Shown: positions 6,709-11,611 of the stretch, in pieces | Position numbering within the stretch: position 1 is the first letter of the stretch | Layout of the letters: each line of letters begins with the position of its first letter | Origin: Pseudomonadota bacterium | Lineage (GTDB): Bacteria > Desulfobacterota > Desulfobulbia > Desulfobulbales > DAOVYS01 | Assembly: GCA_030635485.1 (NCBI GenBank) | Contig: DAOVYS010000058.1 | Span: 1-11,611, forward strand | Length of the DNA: 11,611 nt | Reading direction: 5' to 3' | Notes under the pieces: generated by a model | Told to the model about the DNA's origin: nothing | Database searches by the model: none | What the model saw: only the letters and a program-made list of their open reading frames with translations | Made by a program: the position numbers and the translations under genes

Positions 6709-7137
6709 ATGGTAATTACTGAAGAGTTTAAGTTCCCTCCGGTTCTGCCGGTGCCTCCGTACAGGCCGGACAGACAACTTGCGGCTCTAATCCCTGTAGG
6801 ACAAGTCGGTCCGGTTGCCCGTCTCAGATATTTGCGAAGAGAGTTGCGCAAAAGAGAGCGCGTCCGGCCTGGAAAATCAATACCTGCCTCGCTGCAGGTG
6901 GAAAAAGCGCTTCATATGATGATTGAGCAGCTCAATCAGGACATGGAAACGCAGGGGATTCAGATTTATCTGGTATTGGTTTCAGGGGCGGCAGGCTATT
7001 CGATCGATGTCTACGATTGTACGGACAAGATGCTCTGCAGGTTGGTTCGGGAGGTGTACATTGGTGTTGAAGAACTCCCTAATATGATTCGCAATCTCCA
7101 GGAAAAAGCAGGTATTTTGGTCGATATTATTACATGA
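6709..7137 (+). CDS. Small protein with a FlaG-like C-terminal half
   Basis: A protein of 142 residues from ATG 6709; an in-frame TTG at 6691 could add six residues, and neither start has a clear ribosome site. The first third is proline- and arginine-rich (PPVLPVPPYRP, then RLRYLRRELRKRERVR). The rest has the layout of FlaG-family proteins: an amphipathic helix (VEKALHMMIEQLNQDM), two strands, a YDCTDKMLCRLVREV strand where FlaG has its conserved E-x-I-R-Q-I-P strand, and a final helix ending in GILVDII. In flagellated bacteria FlaG influences filament length; here no flagellar gene is adjacent and the conserved proline is missing, so function is uncertain. It begins 30 bp after the OleA-like gene and may be co-transcribed with it. 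The fold match is suggestive only. Confidence 0.5.
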   Translation: MVITEEFKFPPVLPVPPYRPDRQLAALIPVGQVGPVARLRYLRRELRKRERVRPGKSIPASLQVEKALHMMIEQLNQDMETQGIQIYLVLVSGAAGYSIDVYDCTDKMLCRLVREVYIGVEELPNMIRNLQEKAGILVDIIT

Positions 7138-7548
7138 TCCGTAACTTCTCCCACCTTCTCCTCGTATACAGGACCTTTGTCTGAATTCCGGTCTTTTTCT
7201 GACCCCTTGATCCTTCTTTGCATCTACTCGCCGTTTGTAGCCGGACTGAATCTTGATCGCCCCGTTCATTACAGCGTGCAACTCCCTAATTTAGTATGAA
7301 AAATGCTTTATTAAATTTTTTTAACACCAGCAAATCGAAAGTGTTAAAAACAATTTATACTCATACAGTGTGAACTATGACCAAAAAATGCAGCCCATGA
7401 CAACAAGAAACCAATTTTCCATAATTACAGGAAGTTATTCGTTTATGCTGAAATCAGAAGTTGAAAAAGTGTGGTGGCTTGGAAATTGCATAAAATAGTA
7501 GTAGGTGCTGGTCTTGGGTGTAATAAATTTTTAACCAAAGGGCTTGAT
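7138..7548. other. Non-coding gap of about 410 bp
   Basis: No convincing gene was seen on either strand. Minus-strand open frames that run in from the FlaG-like gene have no recognisable motif or ribosome site. Base composition shifts from mixed to strongly AT-rich from about 7290 on, matching the gene that follows. It holds one perfect inverted repeat (7318-7350) and a TATACT hexamer at 7356-7361 with no good -35 box. No strong terminator with a T-tract was found after the FlaG-like gene. Confidence 0.6.
7318..7350. repeat. Perfect 10-bp inverted repeat TTTTTAACAC / GTGTTAAAAA
   Basis: The arms are 7318-7327 and 7341-7350, separated by 13 bp. A TATACT hexamer follows at 7356-7361, about 190 bp before the receiver-PAS gene. 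A regulator-binding site near a promoter is one reading. As a terminator it would be poor, because the stem is A+T-rich and is not followed by a T run on the plus strand. Confidence 0.45.
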
Positions 7549-9096
7549 GTGAACAAAAAAATTCTTGTAGTTGATAACAATAAAGTCATCCTGAAACTCC
7601 TGACACACATGCTTCAAAAAATGGGTCATGAAGTTAAAACAGCGGAAGACGGTCTGTCAGCACTAGAGGTTCTCAAGTCGTATCAGCCTGATGTTATGTT
7701 TATTGATCTGATCATGCCCAATATCGCTGGAGATACCCTCTGTCGTATTATCCGTAAAAAACCAGAACTGGATAGCATATTTCTATCCATTATTTCAGCA
7801 GTAGCAGTAGAGGAACAGATTGACTTTGTTGCTTTCGGCGCTGATGCCTGCATTGCGAAAGGGCCTGCAAAGGAAATGGAAAAACATATCACCACAGTTT
7901 TGGCCCATGCTGAGAAAAAAGAGATTCTCCCATTTGACGGGAAGATACTGGGCGCTCAAGATGTGTATGGGCGAGAAATTACCAAGGAGCTGCTTGCAAC
8001 AAAAAAACATTTTGAGATTACCTTGGAAAATATGGGTGATGGTTTTTTAGAATTGACTTGGTCCGGCAAAATCTTTTTTGTAAACTCCATGGCCATTGCG
8101 TTATTTAAAAGCTCTGAGGAAAAACTCCTTTCCTTAAATTTTTTTGATTTTTTTAAAGAAAATCAGCGGGCTTATATTGCAGACTATTTTGACCAACTTC
8201 AACGAAGTCCGGTTGAAATTGGAGAGGAGCACCCTATAAAGATCAACGGTAAGTATGTTTTATTAAAATTCGTACCGATAAATGAGCAAGAACAAAAATC
8301 TATTATTGTTTTGATTAAAGATATAACACAGCGAAAACTTGCTGAACAGAAACTCCATGACCACATGTCTCATCTTGAACAGGTGGTAGCTGAGCGAACA
8401 GAGAAATACAACAAAATAAATAAAAAGCTACAGAGAAAAATACTGGAACATATGAAAATCAACGATGAGTTGGAATTCGCTACACGACAATGGAGTAATA
8501 CCTTTGATGCAATATCTGATTTTGTTTCTGTGCATGACCAAAACATGAAGTTTGTGCGTGTAAATAAAGCACTTGCAACATATCTTGGAAAAGATCCTGA
8601 AGAGTTACTCGGCAGATATTGCTATGAGGTTATGCATAACATGAATAGTCCGTGGCCAAATTGCCCCCATGTAAAGGCCATTGAGAAAAATGAAGTGGTT
8701 ACCGAAGAGATCGACGATCCGCATATAGGGATACCTCTGCTTGTCACTTGTTCACCCTTTTTAAATGATGATGGTAGTCTGATGGGATCAGTTCACATTG
8801 CACGGGATATATTTCAACAAAAAAAATCAGAGAATGAACGAGAGGCACTGATTGCCCAACTGCAGGAGGCTTTGTCCAGAGTAAAACAGTTAAGCGGCAT
8901 TATTCCCATCTGTGCCTCCTGCAAACAGATACGAGATGATAAAGGGTATTGGAGTCAAGTAGAAGCTTATATCCGAGATCATTCGGAAGCAGAGTTCAGC
9001 CATAGTATTTGTCCTATATGTGCTAAAAAATTATATCCTGAGGGATACGAAGCTGTTTATGGAGAGGATGAGGATAATAGTTCAAACAAGGGATGA
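7549..9096 (+). CDS. Receiver-PAS-PAS response regulator with C-terminal CxxC module
   Basis: A protein of 515 residues from GTG 7549, chosen because the receiver fold begins right there (NKKILVVDNN) and AAAGGG lies about 6 bp upstream; an in-frame GTG at 7471 would add 26 residues of poor character. The receiver domain (1-125) has Asp9, phospho-acceptor Asp53 in FIDLIMP, Ser83 and Lys104. A PAS domain follows at roughly 152-264, a coiled coil at 264-314, and a second PAS at 314-424 containing CYEVMHNMNSPWPNCPH. After a short coil, the end carries CASC (455-458) and CPIC (488-491), about 30 residues apart and suited to metal binding. No histidine kinase, GGDEF or DNA-binding domain is present. 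It probably passes a phosphorylation or redox signal by protein contact. The gene is AT-richer than its neighbours and has no partner kinase here. Confidence 0.85.
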   Translation: MNKKILVVDNNKVILKLLTHMLQKMGHEVKTAEDGLSALEVLKSYQPDVMFIDLIMPNIAGDTLCRIIRKKPELDSIFLSIISAVAVEEQIDFVAFGADACIAKGPAKEMEKHITTVLAHAEKKEILPFDGKILGAQDVYGREITKELLATKKHFEITLENMGDGFLELTWSGKIFFVNSMAIALFKSSEEKLLSLNFFDFFKENQRAYIADYFDQLQRSPVEIGEEHPIKINGKYVLLKFVPINEQEQKSIIVLIKDITQRKLAEQKLHDHMSHLEQVVAERTEKYNKINKKLQRKILEHMKINDELEFATRQWSNTFDAISDFVSVHDQNMKFVRVNKALATYLGKDPEELLGRYCYEVMHNMNSPWPNCPHVKAIEKNEVVTEEIDDPHIGIPLLVTCSPFLNDDGSLMGSVHIARDIFQQKKSENEREALIAQLQEALSRVKQLSGIIPICASCKQIRDDKGYWSQVEAYIRDHSEAEFSHSICPICAKKLYPEGYEAVYGEDEDNSSNKG

Positions 9097-9108
9097 AAAG
9101 AGGCTCTA

Positions 9109-9184
9109 CCGGGGGTCCGTAAAATCCTCCCAAGTTTCACCCAAGTTCCAAGATTCCCCCGGACGTCCCTCAAGATCCCCCCAA
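9109..9184. repeat. C-rich repeat patch with G-tracts on the minus strand
   Basis: CCGGGGG at 9109-9115 is complementary to CCCCCGG at 9156-9162. CCCAAGTT occurs at 9129 and 9140. CAAGATTCCCCC (9149-9160) and CAAGATCCCCCC (9171-9182) are near copies 22 bp apart. On the minus strand the patch reads as four closely spaced G-runs, compatible with a quadruplex. It sits just after the receiver-PAS stop codon, where a terminator or a REP-type element would be expected. No transposase or matching end was found. Confidence 0.45.
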
Positions 9185-9325
9185 TCTTTTCAACACCCTT
9201 TAGAAGTGAACCTCTATCCCACCCTTATGCTTTTATAACTTTACCAGGCAGACAGAACTCCCACCAACCTGCGGCAATTAACTTCCGGCATGTCGCCAAT
9301 TAAGGTATAGTCCCGGGGTTTGCCG

Positions 9326-9346
9326 ACCTAGCCTCTATAGGTTTTT
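9326..9346 (+). terminator. Weak intrinsic terminator candidate
   Basis: ACCTA (9326-9330) pairs with TAGGT (9338-9342) around a 7-base loop, and a run of five T follows (9342-9346). The stem is only 5 bp, so termination would be weak. Its position, between the receiver-PAS gene and the YedE operon, fits a boundary. Confidence 0.25.
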
Positions 9347-9383
9347 CCTATTACCCTTCCTTTTATCTATCGGAATTTCTTGA

Positions 9384-9412
9384 TTGACAAATAGTAGTAT
9401 CCGATCCATTCT
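9384..9412 (+). promoter_or_regulatory. Weak sigma-70-type promoter candidate for the YedE operon
   Basis: TTGACA at 9384-9389 is a perfect -35 hexamer, but the best -10 at 17 bp spacing is CATTCT (9407-9412), which matches only about half of the consensus. The location, about 100 bp before the YedE start, is suitable. It could need an activator or be a chance match. Confidence 0.22.
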
Positions 9413-9509
9413 GTCGGCTTAAATTTTGACGCTTTGCAATTTTAAAAAACCGTCAAGTAAGGCTCAGAAGATATGTCAACACGAGAGAAACGGTCAAAGG
9501 AGGATCCGG

Positions 9510-10604
9510 ATGTCAGGATTTAGGAATTTTTTATCAACCAGATGGGGGGTTGTCTCTGTAGGGGCCTTTATAGGCATTATCGCATCCTTACTGCAGAAAT
9601 TGGGAAACCCGGTAAATATGGGAATCTGCGTGGCCTGTTTCAACAGGGATATTGCAGGCGCGGTGGGACTTCATCGAGCTGCAGTGGTTCAATATATGCG
9701 GCCTGAGATTATCGGGTTCGTGCTCGGCTCGATGATTGCGGCCTATATGTTTAATGAATTTCGTGCCAGGGGCGGCTCCGCCCCATTCGTGAGATTCATA
9801 CTCGGGGGCTTTGCCATGATAGGAGCCCTGGTCTTTCTGGGATGCCCATGGCGTGCCCTGCTGCGTCTCGCGGGTGGCGACGGTAATGCGATAGTCGGTC
9901 TGGCCGGACTCATCGGCGGCATATGGATCGGCACCCTGTTTTTCAAAAGCGGTTATAGTCTGGGGAGAAGCCAAAAGACCTATACTTCGGCGGGATGGCT
10001 GTTTCCTCTGATAATGCTGGGTTTTTTCGTGCTGATGATTATCTTTCCCCAAGTCGAGGGAGCCGGCAAGAGCGGGATCCTCTTTTACAGCATTAAAGGC
10101 CCTGGATCAATGCATGCCCCTCTTGCAGTCGCGTTTTTCATAAGCATAGCCGTTGGATTTCTTGCTCAGAGAAGCCGTTTTTGTACAATGGGGGCCTTCA
10201 GGGACCTTATTTTATTCAGGCAGACCCATCTTTTTTCAGGACTGCTTGCGCTTGTTGGAGTTGCCTTTATTGTTAATTTGAGCATAGGGCAGTTTAATCC
10301 GGGATTTGTAAAGCAGCCTGTGGCTCATTCCATGGCCCTCTGGAATTTCGGGGGCATGGTGCTGGCAGGTCTGGCCTTTGCTCTGGCCGGGGGATGTCCC
10401 GGCCGCCAGCTTTTTCTTGCCGGAGAGGGTGATAGTGACGCAGCTGTATTTGTCATGGGCATGATCGTTGGAGCTGGATTCGCCCATAACTTCGGTCTGG
10501 CCAGTTCACCCAAGGGTATAGGCCCGCATGGTGCCGCAGCCGTGATTATCGGACTTCTGGTTTGTTTGTTTATCGGTTTCACCATGCGGCAGAAGAGAGT
10601 ATAA
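9510..10604 (+). CDS. yedE: YedE/YeeE-family membrane transporter, selenium or sulfur type
   Basis: A 364-residue, strongly hydrophobic protein with around ten membrane segments. ATG 9510 is chosen for the excellent AAAGGAGG at 9496-9503; an upstream extension in the same frame has no such site. Two YeeE-type halves are visible, each with cysteines in conserved settings: GICVACF (Cys40, Cys43) and LGCPWR (Cys112) in the first half, SRFCTMGAFRD (Cys225) and GGCPGRQ (Cys296) in the second. In characterised YeeE-type transporters such cysteines line the path for thiosulfate; YedE forms are linked to selenium use by co-occurrence with selenium genes. It likely imports a selenium or sulfur species and hands it to the small CPxP protein encoded 12 bp downstream. 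The substrate itself cannot be read from the sequence. Confidence 0.88.
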   Translation: MSGFRNFLSTRWGVVSVGAFIGIIASLLQKLGNPVNMGICVACFNRDIAGAVGLHRAAVVQYMRPEIIGFVLGSMIAAYMFNEFRARGGSAPFVRFILGGFAMIGALVFLGCPWRALLRLAGGDGNAIVGLAGLIGGIWIGTLFFKSGYSLGRSQKTYTSAGWLFPLIMLGFFVLMIIFPQVEGAGKSGILFYSIKGPGSMHAPLAVAFFISIAVGFLAQRSRFCTMGAFRDLILFRQTHLFSGLLALVGVAFIVNLSIGQFNPGFVKQPVAHSMALWNFGGMVLAGLAFALAGGCPGRQLFLAGEGDSDAAVFVMGMIVGAGFAHNFGLASSPKGIGPHGAAAVIIGLLVCLFIGFTMRQKRV

Positions 10605-10616
10605 GGAGGATGAATA

Positions 10617-10838
10617 ATGGGTACAACCCTTGACGCACGCGGACTTAGCTGTCCACAGCCTGTACTGATGGCCCTGGACGAGATCAAAAAGTTAAACAGT
10701 GGAGAGATTGAAATTCTGGTAGACACTGATACATCCAGGGAGAACGTAAGCAGGGCTGCCGACAGTCAGGGATGGTGTGTAAAAAATGTTCAGCAAGAGG
10801 GCGAAGGTTATAGGATAGTAATCACTAAAGACCTGTAA
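10617..10838 (+). CDS. TusA/YedF-like sulfur or selenium carrier, stand-alone
   Basis: A 73-residue protein that is a complete TusA domain. LDARGLSCPQPVL at residues 5-17 holds Cys12 in the CPxP motif, the persulfide- or selenide-carrying residue of this family. The selenium-linked YedF proteins usually have this domain fused to a DsrE-like second half of about 100 residues; here the protein ends at the TusA domain and a different protein follows. AAGGAGG at 10603-10609 precedes ATG 10617 by 7 bp and overlaps the YedE stop codon, so the two genes are tightly coupled. Adjacent YedE and TusA-like proteins are known to act as a transporter and acceptor pair. Selenium versus sulfur as cargo is unresolved. 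Confidence 0.88.
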   Translation: MGTTLDARGLSCPQPVLMALDEIKKLNSGEIEILVDTDTSRENVSRAADSQGWCVKNVQQEGEGYRIVITKDL

Positions 10839-10877
10839 AAATAATTCACAGATTGATTTTTTACGAGACCATTAAAC

Positions 10878-11432
10878 TTGGCTTTTTTTGATATTTTTAA
10901 AAAAAATAGAGTAAAGGGTTCATCAAAGAGCCGTAATTGGGATCTTGGGATACTCTTATTCGAGAATACCAGTGAAGTGATCCGGGCAGAAAGGGTCCTT
11001 AAGGCAGAGGGGTGGGAGGTCCGGGTCATGGGACCGCCTCCTGAAATCCGTAATGGATGCGATCTGGTTATCGAATTTCCCCTTATCGAGGAACTGAATA
11101 TCTTAAGAATTCTAAAGAGAGCAGAGGTCCCTCCTATTGCGACGGTCCCGGTAAACAGTCCGCTTTTACAACCGGTAAATCTCTTTCAGACTAAGGATTT
11201 CGGATCATATCTGATGGTTCGGGCGGCCAACATGAAGCTGACGGTCGAAAAGGAGACATTAACGATCGTAAATATTTCAGGAGGCGGCTGCCCTGATGTA
11301 CCCTATCTGGCCTGGAACATGGTGGGCATGTCCCTCTCAAAGGCCCCGGCTCCTCGGGAGATCGGCCATACACTCTGCGGTTATGCGCTTCAACTCGCCT
11401 TTGAGGAGATCACACGGCAATGCTCGCGATAG
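10878..11432 (+). CDS. DUF3343-like protein with extra cysteine-bearing C-terminal domain
   Basis: A protein of 184 residues from TTG 10878; no in-frame ATG or GTG gives a better start, and the FFDIFKK beginning is natural, but there is no clear ribosome site. Residues 22-90 resemble DUF3343, a small domain found beside YedE/YedF-type genes: an LLFENTSEVIRAERVLKAEG strand-helix, then PPPEI (53-57) and Cys61 in NGCDLVIEF. The remainder (about 110-180) has NISGGGCPDVPYLAW with Cys138 and HTLCGYA with Cys167, and is not something I recognise. With the preceding transporter and carrier genes, a role in handling reduced selenium or sulfur is a reasonable inference. The end overlaps the next gene by 13 bp. 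The domain name is from pattern memory and should be read as probable. Confidence 0.65.
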   Translation: MAFFDIFKKNRVKGSSKSRNWDLGILLFENTSEVIRAERVLKAEGWEVRVMGPPPEIRNGCDLVIEFPLIEELNILRILKRAEVPPIATVPVNSPLLQPVNLFQTKDFGSYLMVRAANMKLTVEKETLTIVNISGGGCPDVPYLAWNMVGMSLSKAPAPREIGHTLCGYALQLAFEEITRQCSR

Positions 11433-11611
11433 TGGGGACCGTGCCTGATGAGGATTTTCCCCTTGTAACCGGGGAAGTTTGCCTGGAAAACGATATTATC
11501 CATATAGAGAACAGGAAGGTAAAGGTAAACCGCGGGACCCCGGCCCTGTTGGCTGCGGCAGTTAAGGCGGGAGAGGTGTTTGGCCGGCATCCTCCCATAG
11601 CCTTTCTTGTC
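11420..11611 (+). CDS. Unrecognised protein, N-terminal part, runs off the window
   Basis: An open frame of 64 codons from ATG 11420 continues without a stop to the window edge. It overlaps the DUF3343-like gene by 13 bp, and GAGGAG at about 11403-11408 could serve as its ribosome site, so it belongs to the same operon. The visible part starts MLAIVGTVPDEDFPLVTGEV and later has RGTPALLAAAVKAGEVFG, a glycine then alanine-rich helix, followed by PPIAFLV. The layout reminds me of ribokinase-fold proteins such as the NAD(P)H-hydrate dehydratase (YjeF C-terminal) type, but with only the N-terminus this is weak and I assign no function. Confidence 0.6.
   Translation, partial: MLAIVGTVPDEDFPLVTGEVCLENDIIHIENRKVKVNRGTPALLAAAVKAGEVFGRHPPIAFLV

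Larger units (their letters stand above)
9097..9509. other. 413-bp intergenic region before the YedE operon
   Basis: No gene was recognised. An open frame reaching upstream of the YedE gene (from 9426) has no ribosome site, and its residues do not look like part of the protein. The left part (9109-9184) is C-rich with short repeats. The middle holds two near copies of GGCAATTAA/GCCAATTAA at about 9272-9304 and a weak hairpin with a T run (9326-9346). The right part has a TTGACA hexamer at 9384-9389. The transcription start of the YedE operon is expected somewhere in this stretch. Confidence 0.55.

Noticed and set aside
6453..6851. A 132-codon minus-strand frame across the end of the OleA-like gene
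   Set aside because: It is rich in Arg, Pro and Ser, typical of an antisense frame, and has no recognisable domain.
6982..7281. A 99-codon minus-strand frame reaching into the 7138-7548 gap
   Set aside because: It overlaps the FlaG-like gene for half its length and has no ribosome site or motif.
7471..7548. Upstream GTG start for the receiver-PAS gene
   Set aside because: The receiver fold starts at 7549 with a suitable ribosome site; the 26 extra residues do not belong to it.
9426..9509. Upstream extension of the YedE reading frame
   Set aside because: The AAAGGAGG site directly before ATG 9510 defines the start, and the extension is charged and unlike the family.
9588..10052. A 154-codon minus-strand frame opposite the YedE gene
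   Set aside because: It is a shadow of a clear membrane-protein gene, with no motif and no ribosome site.

Overview
The window most likely comes from a sulfate-reducing or related anaerobic deltaproteobacterium (Desulfobacterota). That is an inference from three things: a fatty-acid-type cluster with CrtI-like oxidoreductases, a response regulator with PAS domains and a CxxC tail of a type I associate with this group, and a YedE/TusA/DUF3343 selenium-type operon. No rRNA, tRNA or CRISPR array was seen. All convincing genes lie on the + strand.

Region 1 (1-6678) is a compact lipid-assembly locus. In order it holds the 3' end of a KAS II-type ketosynthase, an acyl carrier protein, two CrtI/phytoene-desaturase-like FAD oxidoreductases, a FabG-like ketoreductase, a FabZ-like dehydratase, a FabI-like enoyl reductase, and an OleA/FabH-like thiolase-fold condensing enzyme. 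Together they could carry out a full ACP-bound elongation cycle (condense, reduce, dehydrate, reduce), with two desaturase-like enzymes acting on the chain and a terminal condensing enzyme. Most genes overlap or nearly touch. The exception is a 170-bp interruption between the enoyl reductase and the OleA-like gene. This is a miniature transposable element with IS66-like ends, an 8-bp target duplication and a large foldback. The gene set resembles clusters proposed, as I recall, for ladderane-type lipids in anammox planctomycetes, but the product here is unknown.

Region 2 (6679-7548) has a small protein with a FlaG-like C-terminal half, then about 410 bp of apparently non-coding DNA with a perfect 10-bp inverted repeat.

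Region 3 (7549-9096) is a visibly AT-richer gene for a receiver-PAS-PAS protein with no kinase or DNA-binding domain. It ends in a small CxxC...CxxC module. A 413-bp gap with C-rich repeats follows.

Region 4 (9510-11611) is an operon for a YedE-type membrane transporter, a stand-alone TusA-like protein, a DUF3343-like protein and the start of an unrecognised gene that runs off the window. In known families this combination points to selenium or sulfur trafficking.
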